From Metridium senile (Eukaryota; Cnidaria; Anthozoa; Actiniaria; Metridiidae), in assembly GCA_949775045.1 (NCBI GenBank), contig OX459097.1:12246695-12310694 (forward strand): 64,000 nucleotides of DNA. The letters are read 5' to 3'. Made by a program: the position numbers and the translations under genes. This document shows, one piece after another, positions 31,719 through 46,700 of the stretch; position 1 is the stretch's first letter, and the number at the start of each line of letters is the position of its first letter. Below the pieces are notes generated by a model that saw only the letters and a list, made by a program, of their open reading frames with translations, did not search any database and was not told the origin of the DNA.

Positions 31719-34700
31719 TTACCTTTCCTTGATGTCATTGGCATCCACAGGTTCAAGTTTTGCAGTATAGGTCTGTATAGTTGTGCCAAACTCTGCCAGT
31801 ACCCTTGTTACTTCTAACAGATCATTTTGGTGATCTGGCAGGTCAAATTTCTCAAAAAACAGCACCTATTGATGTAAAGTAGTATTTAAATTAATGGTTG
31901 ATATTAATATTAGTGTGTGACACTGCCATAAGTAAGATTTAAAATGAGGGTATATAAATTGAAAGCTATATCGTAATTTTATCTAATCAGTGATACTTGT
32001 TAACAAATGATAATATAATAATTATAATATGTTTGGTCATTATACAACATTCCCTAAAAATGTTTGGGTTTGCTTGCTTAATATTTCCACAAATTCAACC
32101 AGGAGCATGAGGAGCACAAGTGCAATGATATCTATTACAGTGTGACGACTGAAACCGGGGCCACCCAAACAAATGTCAAAATATATAGTTTTTGAGATGA
32201 AACAAAAAACATGTAGAGGTTTCTCACAGGCTAAGATGTTTCTTATTCAATCTTGATCTATTCCGTTCACAAATAATGAAAATTATTAGCATTTTAAGCA
32301 AAAAAGTCAAGTATTTGTAGAGATTCTATTGTTCATATTCTCGATCGTGATTGGATAATCATGTTTTGGTGGCCCCGGTTTCAGTAGTCACACTGTAAAG
32401 TTAATGACATACTGTTATACTCTGCAATGGTGTGAATGTATATAAAAGTTTCACTTTACCTTAGAGTTGTTACCAACAGAGATATAATGCATCTCACCAA
32501 TCTTCATTTCTGTAATTCTCAAGGCGACTTTTTCAGCCATGGCTTTTCCTGCGCTGGTTTCCTCCTTTCCTTTTGTTTTTCTATCCCTAAATACTCCTCT
32601 TGCAATAAGCCTTGACAGAGAAATCATCTTTCCAGGAGAAAGGAGGGTGTTCTTAATGCATTTTCTCTCAAATGCAGCAAGGCTACTTCTTGGTGTCGCT
32701 GGTGCTTCTTGCGCAGACGTTTCTTGTACTTCACTAGTGTCTTCTAAATGTTCAACCTTTCCTAGGTCTCCTATAAGGCCTCTCTTATTAAGTGTGCCTA
32801 AAAAAATAAGAAGGAAATGAAGGTAATCTTGATAAACTTGTACAAAACAATTAACACAATACCATAATTATATACAAAATTAAAATTACAGCCAAACCTA
32901 CAGAACCATTCCTATCAAGGTTGGAAGGCTGGATTTATTCTAGCAAACTTGATTTTAAATTTGTTTTGAAATTTGTTAAATGAATTAAAACTTGTAAGTT
33001 TCAAATACTGCCTTAAATTAAAACAATACTTTCAATGTTTTTTTGGACAACGAAAAGTTGCTAAACCTAGCTATTGACCAGGGATCATGATTTTGGGCCA
33101 TTGTCAGTTGACGGTTGAAGTCTTCATTTTGAAACTTACAAATTTCGATTCATTTATGCAAATTACAAAACAAATAAAATATCAAATTTGGAAGATAAAT
33201 TGAGCCTTCGAACATCGATAGGAATGCTTCTGTAGGTTTGTCTGTAATGTAAAAAATTGAAAAAAGTATAGCTTGTTGATATTAAGAGCAAAGGAATATT
33301 TTTTGGAGCAAAGAAACATACAACAGCGAGTGTCAAGGGTGCTATATAGAACTTTCATTAAATTTATCATATTATTTGACAGTCATGAATATGCTTGCGT
33401 GGGCTTATTCATGTTTCCAAATACTTTCATTGCCGTTTTTTTGTGTGCAATCAATAAATAAAAACCACATTCAATAGAGTGTTTTGGACAAGCATTGAGT
33501 TGCATACAAGTATACATATTATACTTTTTCTACTTAATAATTTAATATCATATCATAAAAAATACTCCATTTGTATTGGATCGAACTGTGAATTTTCTTA
33601 ATACTGTGCAATTAATTAATTGCACAAATGCGGGAACTTTGCTTTTGGATACCTTTCAAATAGCTGCACTTTGATTCTGAGAAACTCTTATTTTTTTATA
33701 GATGTGATATTAACAGGAAATTCCACCTATGTTCTCAAAGAATTAATGAAAAATACCGCTTGTATTTGATAGAAGTAAATAAATACCACTCGTGCTAGGC
33801 ACTATTACGGTATTTTTCATTTATTCTTCTCAAATGGTGTAATTTCCTATACAAATACCATTTCAGAAACTGAAAAGTGCATTTATACTTGTGAATGAAT
33901 GACTTCCCTGATTAAACATCTAAGAAAATATATTTGCATGTAAATGAACCTAAGCAACAAGTATATTAATTATTGATTGTGTTCAAAATGATATGATAAA
34001 TCTGTAAATGAATTTTCTATATATAACGCTCTTGAAACTAATTTGCATTATTGTATGCCTGTATTCATTTTTCTTGAATGAATATTGGTTTGCAGTCAAT
34101 GAGCATGAAAAGGTGTACATAAGGGTAATTAAAGTAAGTGTGAAAAAGTACTCTGTCATTACAAAATCAAGGTGGCTTTGAATTGGTAAAATTATTACAA
34201 TGTTTAGCCAGTTCGTTGCTGCTATAGGCAATAGCCAATTTGCCCCAATTAGTATTGATATGTGACAAATAGCAGGAAACAATGGCTGGGTGTTTTTACA
34301 GTATGTTGTAACAAAAGTGTAAAAGTATTGATTAATTCTTAACTGACACAAACATGTTTAAGCCAAGTTTGTACATACCATATGTGTTAAACTAAATTAG
34401 TTAATTTTGTTGTTTGCTTTATGTTGTTTCTTTTCAGTTATTAAATGACAATAACAGCCAAAATACTGATATTTTTTGCATTAATTTTGCATTTGTAAAT
34501 TTTCAAACCTGAAAGGGAGCTATAGGTGATCATGAATTAAAAAAATGAAAGAAAGTTCTTACTTTTGACAATGTACGTGAGGGCATGACATTTGCTGATT
34601 GTATTTGTAATATTGAAAGATTTTTAAAGTTTCATCAAAAATAAAGACTTGTGTTCATTATGCAATATTTTGTTTCTATTCAAATGAAAAGAGTTGATTA

Positions 34701-37700
34701 TCAGAAAATGAATACTAACAACAGGTTTAATGCTTTAAATTTTGTGATAAACAAGCAATTAGAGTAGCAATATCAGTGGAAGTAGTTAATTCTATGAAAT
34801 AATTAAAATGTAGACAGTACTACTCACATATATGTTGCATTGAAGTCTGCACAATAGATTGTGCAATAAGCAGAGTTTCTGTACTAATGGTTTGGCTTAT
34901 AGTGAAGTCTTTATATGTTATAAGCTTCAATGTCGGCATTTCTGTGTCAAGTAGGAGATCATCACTATCATCCAAGTGGTTATCAGTAGATGAGATTTCA
35001 TCCTCATTGTCCAGTACGGACTGTGATGAAGTGGGCTCTGGTGGAGTTGTACCATCTTCGTTTTCGACAACTTTATCTTGCGTAATTATGGAGGCTGGGT
35101 ATGTGTTGTTAACAGCAGTTGTCAAAATGTGAATCGGCACAGCCAATCTCAGTATTTGGCCCTTTCCTCTGGAAAAGATGCCTAGAATAAAAAAAATGAA
35201 TTATTGTTTTGGTTACATATTTTTAGAAATTGTGACAAACATTAGCAATGCTTTACGCATAATTACTCGGGCTACCTGTGGTAGCTCGAGTCTAAAAATG
35301 AAAACGGTTCTTCGTTGTCTTGGTCCTCAAATTGGAGGGTGAGGTCCCAGGTGTTCCTAGTAGTACATGACAGTGCATGCGATCGCTTACCGATTGCTCG
35401 TACGAATGAATAAATATTGATTGAAAACTTTTTTAATTTGTGATGTCATTGACGAGACTGACGATCGATGATTGGCGTTGTCATTATTTTGGATAACATG
35501 TGATGACGAGTCATTGTGAAAATGACAAATTAATTGTTCTATTGAATATCGACTCGCGTTTACTCGTTCAACTCTGATCCCGCACAAAGTAATGGCTATA
35601 TTTTTGGACTGATGATCAGCAATTCTGTAATACGAAACTTTAAATTTAAAAAAAAAAAAAAATTTCTCGTCTGATATAAATGGTTATTTATTACAGATTT
35701 TTGTTAAAATAGATCTACTACATCTAAACCTTAATTGGAACAAATTGCCAAAAAATAAAAAAACTACCGTTTCATTGTGTTGTTAAAAAATCATTTTGTG
35801 CTTCCTTAATTAAAAAAACATGAAAAAAAATCCCACTGCAGATAAATCATAGTGTGTCATATATGCTCAAACAACAATCTTGAAATGGAAATTTAAACAT
35901 AATTGATACTGGTTGGAGTTTCCAAGTTGGAATAAAGATTATGGTAATGTTGTAAGAAAAGGCATTAATTGGTTTGAATGAAGTAATGTTTTTTTTGTAG
36001 GTAACGGGAGCTGGCATTATAACAACAAATGATGTTGTTAAATTATAACTACAATTTATGTGTTAAAGTGGACTTAATTACCTCCAATTAAAGGGTCGTG
36101 TTTGTATACTTGACATATATCCATCTCCCAATTGTCATGAATGTCACAGAATTTGTTAAATCCATTGTCGGAGAGTTGAAACTGACGTCGTTGTACGTGG
36201 ACAACTTTCACTTTGTTATCATCTTCGAGTTGGAATGTATCTTCCCCAAAAAGATACAATTCTGAGAGGAATTCAACTGAAATGCAAATTAAAAGAATTG
36301 TGTTTTATTCCAAAATGTTTAAAAGGAATGATTGAGCTAGGTTAAGGATCTTGTAAAATGTTAAAATCCTTTACTTCAAAAGACATTGAATCATAATTGA
36401 CAAATGTATTAATTAATTAATTAATATAACTTACTATAACCAATTGGGTTTAATAATGAATAATTAAATAATAAGATGTAATTAGTATCTGTCAATCTCA
36501 GAGACTTGCCCACTGAACTGTTCATAATACAATAACTGATGAAGTATTTACTCCAACATAAAGAATAGTGTATAGGCCTATTTAAAAAAATTGTTGTCGC
36601 AGCTGAAGTACAGTCCACACTCTGAAGGCTGCAAAGGATGTTGGTTATATGGAAGTTAATTTGTGATTCATTGCACGTATTTAAAGAAATAGTTGTATCT
36701 ATATCTACCACAACAACAACTTGTTATGGTCATATAACACAAACATGTACAACGAAAATATATATGAATATATATTGATTTATATCGATAACAAGTGAAA
36801 AATACCGGCATCTTTTGCAGGCGATGTGGACTGTGGCTTTGTTTGCAAGAACCATCTTTGAAATAAGTGTATAGATTCTATTAAAGTAGATGCTTATGAG
36901 TTTTGATTGGTCACTTTAAATAAGAATTGTAAGTAACAGGAACACTAGATATTCTTGGATTAACAAACTGTTACTGCGTTGCATATATGTAGTGTGGGAA
37001 AAAGGTATAAATTGAATATGTGTAAAAAACTTAAACAAAAAGACTATATGGAGCCATGAATGATGGTATTGTAATTCAAAAGACACTTATTTTTCATTAA
37101 AAACTTATATAATAGATATAAAAAATAATATATATAATATATGGAAAAATTATGTAGTTAAATGAGGTTGAGAAAGAATATGAAAAGACTGGATTTAAGT
37201 AACAAATACTAAAAAAAAGAATTTAGTATGTGTAATTATAGTTGCTTGGAATTAAAAAATTACCGTGTGTGTATAAGATTCCATTATTTGCTGTGGCATA
37301 AGTAAGAATAGAGCATGCATATCTTATTTGTTGGTAATGGATTGTTTTCCTTGGTAACAAAGATCTATAATGTTGTGTGGAGAGTTAGAGTTTACGTTAA
37401 CTTTATTATCAACTGAAGGTAATTTTTTTTTTAGTTTTGGTGTTATATTTTTAATAAATTTTTTGTTTTGGAATTACAAAAGTTACTGTTTAGGTTGTCT
37501 CAATAAATAGTTAGTGTTAGTTTAAAATTATTTTCATTTTATTATAAAATCATGCATACCTAAAAAGTCACGGAACTCTTGAGCTGTTTTCCATTCATCT
37601 TCAGTCAAGACTGTTTCTTGGAGCTTTTTGTAGATTGGTTTTGGGAAGAACCACAAGAGGCGGGAAGTAAATCCCTTTGCATTATTGTTGACATCTTTTA

Positions 37701-40700
37701 TTATCGGAAGTGCAGCAATTGGCTGTGTAAATCCGATCATATTGAACGAGGTATTTGTCATCCTAAAATTGGCATTTCCGGTAACTACAAAAAGAAAGTA
37801 ATTATAAATGTTAGGGTAATAATTAGCTACCTTTGATGTTTATATTGTTTGAAAAATATATTGTCTAATATTAATGGAGATTTCCAGGGGTATAGTATTT
37901 GGTATGTTTGTTGTATCTCTTATATGTAAAAATTAACAATTTGTTTTGTAGGGTTTTAAATTTTGTGCTTTAGGGTCATTCCACATGAGACATTGAAATA
38001 ATGAAAATTTGACAACATTAAAGGGGTACTTGGACGAAAATGGCTCGAAATTGTAAAATGGCAAATACTGGGTTTTAAGAGCTGAAACTTTGCTTAAATA
38101 ATCTTCAATACCTAAATAATCATTGTGTTAAGTTTTATTCCGAAAGTCCAAAGGAAAGTATTAAATATTTACGGTTACGTTTTCGTCCGCCATTGATTTG
38201 TTTGTCTCACGGTCAAAAAGTCATTGAGTACAGCGGCTCGCCGTATGACGTCATACACGCAACGAATATTAATTAGTCTCTAATTTCACCATACATTTCT
38301 TTAGAGAATTTACTAAAGTTTTCTAGTCAATACTTGTTCTCTACGGCGGAAAAATCAGCTCTAAGGGTATTTTTAAAAGCCCCTTATATATTGCTGTTCA
38401 ATGGAGAGCCCTGGGAATGTTCAATTTGGGATATAATGAAGATTTGGAGCCAGTTGTATCTATTAAAGAAGAAGATGTATTATAGTCGGCTTCCTGTACA
38501 AAATCAAACAAAGTCAAGTAGAGTGAAATAACTCGAATTTATTAAACAAGGAAAATTCACAGCTCTCATAAGTATCAATACTTTCTTCGGCATTATTACT
38601 TGACATTTATTACGACATAAGACGAAGGATTAATTTTTCATGTATTTTTTAATGTGACCAAATGTCTCGCAAACCATGAGAAAATTGTCAAAGTTTGACG
38701 CCTTGAAATGCTCCTGGAACGTAAAACTTGAAAATATTTTTACCGATCACATGAAAGCATGCTTATTGTTCGTTTATATACAAAAGAAGTGTCATCCTTG
38801 AAGTCCAACTGTATTATAGTTAGTCAGTTTACAAATGATGGTTTAGGTTGAAATTCGTCAAAGTAATTTAAGTCACGCAAGTCTGTGCATCACGTAAACA
38901 AATGCTATAGTCTAACCGAGCCGGCTAAAGGATGAATTAGCTGCTGTAAAATTGCAGTGAACATAAGAACATATATCATTTCGAACATAGAACATAATTG
39001 TAAATAGAGTTTCTGACATAACTATCAATCCACAGTATAAATAGGTCAGCGAGAGTCAAGCTGGGATCGCATGTCAACTCAAACAAAACGATACGACCGG
39101 ATACGAAACAAACAACAGTTTCGAGCTTAGATCAGTCCTGAATCATTCTAATAGTCTTTTTAAAAGCCAATCGAGCGGTAAATAATATCTAGCTAAGTCT
39201 TTTATAAGATCTTTTACATTATATACATCGACTATTGAAAGAAGTTACATAAATAATTAACGCGACCGTAAAAAACTAAGCACTGTCAATGAGTGCACTC
39301 GTAAACGAGCCAAAATATTTCAATAAAACATTCCAATTCATAGCATATAACCAAAGTGAATGGATCTATTTTTAAAGTCTTAAATAGTTTTTTGCTGCAA
39401 CACTTATTTCATATTAATTCGAAAAAGAAGAAGTGAAATCAACGATCTTGATTGAACATGGCTTGGTCAGTTCGAATAATACCAGGGATAATATTTCGCT
39501 TACCTGACGCCAACTTCTTGCACTCAACACTGCTGTGTATCGGTCTGTTCAAAAACCCAAATTGTTGGGATTGCCCCCGTTACAAGCCTTTGTTGTTGTC
39601 CTCTGAAATGTATAGCCTTACAGACTTATTTTTATCCAAAATCATGTTTTAAACAAACCCCGAATAATCCCGAAGGATGAAGTTTGCTCGTTGGCCGCGC
39701 AAAAATCTCTTCTATTTGTCTGAATCAGCCTCAGTTTTAAGGACGAAATGTGCACAGAAATACTAGATACTTTGTGTACAACACTCCTGAAGCCATACAC
39801 TTCGCAGCACCAAGACATGTTTCGGTTAAAACATAAGTTTTTCAACTTTCCAAGTAGATTTACATGTATATTAGCCACGAGTGTTTGTTATGTGTTGCGG
39901 GTATGATGTCATTTCCTGACTCGACCCAATCCTCTTGAGCCGGATTCATGATACAAGCAAAACAATGGCGGACGGAAAATAACCGTTAATTTTTAATACT
40001 TTCCTTTGGACTATCGGAACAATACTTTACACAATAATTGTTTAGATATTGAAGATTATTTAAGCAAAATTTCAGCTCTTAAAACCTATTTTTACAATTC
40101 CGAGCCATTTTCGTCCAAGTACCCCTTTAAAAAGCGTGCTCCAAAAAGAGAGTTAAATGACCAAGGTTCTCAATGTGATTTTACTGAAATATTATCTATT
40201 GTATGTGATATTTACTAAGCAAAATAGGCAATTTTCTTATATTTGACTTACTGAATTTGCCATTTGTAATGTCCGTAACATTTTGTGTAATGTCCGTAAC
40301 ATAACACTTTCATTAATAAAAAAATAATAAATGAAACAGAGTGTATAAAACAACTATAAATTAGAACTACAACATATAGTCTGTTCAAGAAATGTTCCTG
40401 AATTTCTGAGGTCTTTTTAAATTCACAGCAATTAAAACTTGAAATGAAGGATTAAACAAAGTGGTTGTTTTAGCTGTAATGTTCATAACGACATTTTAAA
40501 TAAATATATCTGTCATTTACGAGAGTGTGCATTTCTTTTTTTACTATGAATTAGAAGCTATTGCCTAAAAGTACATTGTAACAAAAAATCATGCAAATCT
40601 GACTATAACATTTTGAAGAGTAAAAATAAATAGGTCTAAAATGTTCTCTGGGTGTAATGTCCGTAACGGTGGAATGACCCTTTAGCAAATTATCAATTTG

Positions 40701-43700
40701 TGGTATATTCTAGGTAGCTATGTTGCTGCAAATTGAACTAGGGGTCCCATTACATAATAAGGCAATACTTGTGGGTATGCCTATCTTTAGTGCACCGTTA
40801 AATAGTTTTGGTACCCAAACAATGACCTAGCTTGTAAGGGATATATTAAGGTGGCTGACTACTATACGAAAAAAAAATCAGAATTTCTTATTAGAAAGGT
40901 ATTTCATAGGAAATTTAATGGTGATTCAGATGAAAAAGAGAAAAATGGGTGTCCCGAGCTCGTTTCTGAGATATTGGACTTCGAATAGTACCCACTCTGC
41001 AAGTTTTCGAACGAAAAATGGCTAAAACTGCGCTTGGGACCAAATAATTCACAACATAAAAAATAAAAGAACTGTGGACGTATTGTTTTAAGAAAATCTT
41101 ACGTGAGGATTGTTCACGAGATGTGTTAAATAATTAATAGGAAATATGTACGAGTAAGGTAAAAAAATATGTAATATGTATGCTCATAAATTCCGAAATC
41201 GAGTGTAAACGAGTATTTGTATATTTTTTTTTATAGTTGTAGAAATGTCAACTTTCTTAAAGTTTGTAAAAACAACGATTTTTACCTGTTCTTCGTGAAT
41301 ATTAAAAACAAATCATAGGGTCCCGGGCGAATTATTGAGTTTTAAGATAAAAATGAGCCTAAAATCAGCTTTTCCCACCATTTTGGCTACTCTGCCATTC
41401 CTGGTACTGAGAAAATTATAACGTCATCATTGATTGGACTTATTTTATCCAATCCAATGAGCTGTTCCTTTTCAACCTACACCATCTTGTCATGCAACAC
41501 TCGTACGATGTTGAGGGAAAGTTTTTCATCCACTCAAATTATTTGTTATCAAATATTGTCCCATAAAAACAAGTTTATGGATTATTTCTCAATGGCAACC
41601 CACTTTTCTGTACATAGAAGCTATAATAAATGTCGCTTTGTATCATTTCATGTGTTCGTTGTTTTGTTTTAATTAACTTTATCCCCGTCTTTTTGACATA
41701 TTCCAACTTTCACATCATTATTTTTTCCATAAAAACGTGCTCAAAAATGGTATTTTCAGTCGAAAATACCTCTTATATAATACTTATGCTTTTGTTCTGT
41801 TTCACAAATGTTGTGCAATTGTTGATTGGATAAGTTTTGAGTATTATTCTTAATTTTTTGCGAAAGTGGAGTTTATAAAAGAATCGCTAGTTCGGGCACT
41901 TGAATTTCATTTTACTTTTTTAAATCACATACCAAGATGAAACAGTTCACTATCAAATGACAACATATCTAAATCACGATAATAGAAATGGTTGTTCAGT
42001 AGTCTGACGCTTTAAAATATATGGCACAAAAATGAATGTTTGGATTCCCTGTTTCTCTACCGTGACGCGATGTCGTATGTGTGTGAAATCATGCGCAGTT
42101 GTCTTGTTTGTATATAGTAGTGAGCCACCTTAATTTTAATCATTTTGAAAGGGCATACAGTGTACCAGATACGTACTTTCCCCCTGAAGTGGATACACCC
42201 CCTCCCTTGAACGTGGGATATGACAATTTCCCTAGCTATGCATTATGCTAAAAGATTATCAAATTATATACCTGTTTCACGGGTTTTGCTCTTGCCAGTA
42301 TACATTTGAAGAAAATCCTGATACTCTTTAGTATCAGACACTTGATTCTTCTGTGAACTGTACATATTCATAGTGGCGAAAAAACCCACGATTTCATCAA
42401 AAAGGCCAAGCTGCCTTCCACCAGCATCTGCTAGGCGGTCTCCAAACTTCTCCCAAGTACAATTAGTAAGGATGATGTCTTTTGGAGTTTCTCCCTTTGT
42501 CTTTATTTTGTCCTCTACATCTTCAATGATTGTTTCTAACCATAGGTGGAAGGCACTTTTGCATCTACCTACATCAAAGAATGAAAAAAAAAAAGAATAG
42601 TAAGTTACCATATTACGGAAACAAAATTTATTTTTTTCAGGTATAAGTTATATTTAATGATATACTAAGTAATATATAATAACAAACCATTTTAATTGTA
42701 GGTGGATTTGTGCATTTTTGTTATTAAAAAATAAATGCACTTAAAATTTCGAAGTTACACTAAAACTTTAAGTAAAATAAGCTGAAATAATACCGATAAT
42801 ACGTTGTTATAAGTCAATGTCTCTTTATTTGACATATAAAGCTAGAGTTGAATGAAAGATATAAATATTTTTTTGCTCTAAAGAATTAAGTTAATTCAAA
42901 TTATAGCTGTTTTTAGTAACGAAGAGACAGACTGCCGGTCAAGTTTGTAAAACACTGACTATTCCAAATGTTCTGAGCTCCAAAAACAAATCCAAATGAA
43001 CTAAAAACATTGTCTTTGATTCTAATTTGTATTTTTAAGGAACTGCTGGCTTTAATTTTAGCCAAATCTTGCTTGTTAGTATGTTCAGTTTCACGTGTGC
43101 AAGTTTTGCTACGCCATTGCACACGATGTGTAATGTGTACGATCAAGTTACTTTTCAAAATAAACCAACATTAGTCCTGAATATCTCCACAGCTACAGCA
43201 GAAACAAAAACCGTACCTTGCCTTATTGAGTCAGATGTTGAAGATTAAACTATAAATTTCGCCAAATTTGCAGGAACCTTGAGCTGCCAAGCAAACTACT
43301 AAATAATAAGTGATCATATCACTTGTCAAACTTGCAAACGACCTACCACGTGACATTTTAAATGTGGAAAGAGCATTTCCGTTTCCGGTATTGTAAAAAA
43401 AATCAACTACAGTTTGATTTAAAAATGGATATAATTAGTAATCGCGCGTTTCATTTGGAACCAAATTTCAAGATTTTTAGTAAGAAATGTAATATTTTCT
43501 GCGATACAAATAGCAATCTAGACCACATTAGCTTAAAGCCAGATGACCAATTTATGATTTGCTCAAATTAAATGGAGTAATTGTATACGAATACGGACCC
43601 AGTGAATATTCGCCTTACAGCAGTTCTCAGTCACACGTACACAGCTTGGTGTTTTCCCTTCAGTTGGGTTGCGAAACATATCTGAATCCGACGAAGAGGT

Positions 43701-46700
43701 TATTGTGGGAATTGATTGTGGGAATTCAGCTTCCAGATTCAGACATGTTTCGCAGACCGACTAAGTAAAAACACCATGGGAGTTTGAGGCTACGTTTACA
43801 CGGTACCGGACAAATTTTTGAGCGGTCAAAACAACATCCGCTTTATAGGGGTTCCATTCACACGGGACCACGCTAAACGTGCAATAATTTGGACGCCTAA
43901 CCGGTCAAAACGAAAATATTGAACTGTTTGGCTACTTGATGAATGAACAGATGAAGCTATATTGCGTGATAATATTTTACTCGATAGTATGAAAATATCG
44001 CAAATTAAAAATATCCAAAAATAAAGTAATATTTGATGTACTGTCTGTGGTAGCGTTTGCTCTTGTATTTTATCGCTGTTTGATGGTAAAGTGACGTCCA
44101 CCTTAAGCTTACATTGCGCATACGTATAATGCCCGTAATCGGGATCAGTGCGTGCACAGTTTAAAAACGTCTCAGCCCCACATTGAAAAGCCTCGTTTTC
44201 GTCTGCCAAAAATTTAGGTAAAAGTGTGATAAGTCGCTAGTTTCGCGAGAAATCGTAAAAAAAAACTGAAAGAAAACTACGACTTATAGATTCAGTGTAG
44301 TAGCAATAGCCATGTCTTTAGTCTTTATGAGGAGAAAGAATAGTCTTTCCTTTTCAACCCACAAAAAAGCTTTCTCTTTGGATTGATATACGGTATCGAA
44401 AAATGTTTAATAACATTTAACTGATATCTCAAAAAAACTTAACGTGGGTATATTGAAATCATTGCGTTTAGTTATTGCTTGAATACCAAAAAAACGCTAG
44501 ACCTAGAACTGAGTGTCGCACTTCAATGAAACGCACATTAAAAGGCAGATTGTCAGTTTAATAGGTGGTAAGAAACGTGTACGTAGCATGAAGATTGGAA
44601 CATAAAAAAATGCTTTTTAGTGAAGTGTGAATCATTATGTTAAAAATACGAAGACCAGACAAATATTGAAGGCACATAGTGAAGGAACATGTAGGTGTGA
44701 TAATGGTTTCGCTGCGTACTGATAAGCAAAGTTACCTGTTGGTAAGGCGGTGGCAATCCAGATTATTATGGGCTCTGCCCAGTTGTTGCGTTTCACTTGG
44801 CATTCTGCATGACCAAGGCAGTTTGCTATGAGAACTAATATCCCATTTAGGACAGTGGATGGTTGTTGCTTTAGACTTTTTGCAAAAAGTTTGCAAGCCT
44901 GTCAAAAGAAAGAGAGATGGAGTTGTTAAAAAAATGCAGTTCAGACTAAGAATGACGAAGATGAAAGCAATATAAGTAATACTTACATCATATAAAGGTT
45001 TAGGTAGAAGATCCCAGTTAATATCAATTTGTTCACACTGCTGAAGTAGTTTCTCCATACTATCGTAAAGTCGAGGAGGAATGACCGAAGTGTGAACTGA
45101 CAGTGGTTTTTGTGCAGTTGTAAGTCACGTGTGTAGTTGAGAAAATCCCTAGGGACTTACCTCGTACTGATTTTGTTTTTTGAAAGCCAAGATATTGCAA
45201 ATAACTTATATTGGGGAGAAAATAATTTCAAAAATTGCTTTTTACTATTGGGTAAATGTTGTATTCGTGAATAAATATGCAGAGATCAGTGACTGTTTCT
45301 TTGAGAAGAGATGATAACTAGCGGTAAACTAGTGTGAGCCAGTGCGTCGGTGTTTCAGACCTCGAAGTGTAAGAAAGGCGGTTATTTAGTGACGTTTCCT
45401 GTTAAAGCTAGTTATTCGTCGGAAGACTATATATAGATTCCAAAACGTCAGTGAGTAACTGTTGAATTTGCAATGTTATCATTTCCGGTTTTTTTTTTTT
45501 TAAGGTTAGTTGGGTTTGGTTTAGTTGTTCAGCAATTTTTGTGAGTCCCGTTTTGATAGAAAGATAAGTTACATAGATATCATATGTTGTTTGATACTTT
45601 GTTAAACCAACAATTATAAAAAAGTGATGTAATAATTGAAAAATATGAGATGACTTAAATATGAGGTAAAAGTTAAATTTGAAGTTGTGAATGCACATTC
45701 GTTTAGTTACCGCTATGAAACAAAGCACTATTCAAAGCGGTTTAATAGGTGATAAAGGTATAGTAGACAATGGTTTTGCATCTACAATTGTTTAAATTGT
45801 AATTGATTTATATTTCACAAGTTATCATGGTAATTGTTAATTGAAAGAAAATTTTTTGTTTTGTTTTAAGTCGAGAAAGTATATATACTTCACGTCTCGG
45901 TATTATTAAGTTATTTATTGAAAAGATAATTTTTTTGTGTAAATAACGTGACGGTAAATTTAGAGTATGTTTCGTATTTGAGTTGTCTTAAAGTTTAATC
46001 TCTGTGGATTCGAAATCGAAGTTTTTGACTGTTTATATTTCAACTTTTGAATTTTGTCTCAAAGGCTGTCGAATATATCATAGTGAATATTTCATCTAAA
46101 TATATTAAATGACTGTAGAAGTGACTTTATTTTAGCGTATAGATATATGTATGGATTTATTTATGTTGAGTGTCATCCTTTAAAATGTAGGTGTTTTTTC
46201 GCTTAATCGCTAGTTTTCAAATATTTTATTGAGGACTGAAGCATTATTGAAAATTACTTTTTTAAATTGGGTGGCTCCTAAAAGAGCCGTTGTTTCGGTG
46301 CAGCAGTACGGTTTTATTTTATTTTACCATTTAGGTAAACATAAAGTTTTTTCTCCATGTCGTAGAAGAACCAATTGTTGTCTTTTCTACCTTGCTTGCT
46401 TTGAGAGTACACCCAAAGTAGTTGATATAGCCGTTTCCTTTTTACATCTGTTGTTGACCAATAATTGGAAGAGAGTATCCATTTTTGAAGAATGTTTGGT
46501 GGACATCCGTTTCCATACAGATGAAGGAAAAGTTGAAAGGCCTCGTTGTCACTTTGTGGTTTAAGCCAAAAGATTATTCTCAAATGTTTTGGCCATGTCC
46601 GCAACGGGTAAAATATTTCACCGTTGATTAGGTTGAATAACTGCATTCTTTCTAAGAGAAATGTTTGTCTTCCAGAATTGAAGATGTAATTGGCGTAAAT

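Noticed and set aside
43362..43768. Two overlapping 69-codon frames in a DUF3987 gene intron
   Set aside because: No domain, no consistent splice sites; on the strand opposite to the gene.
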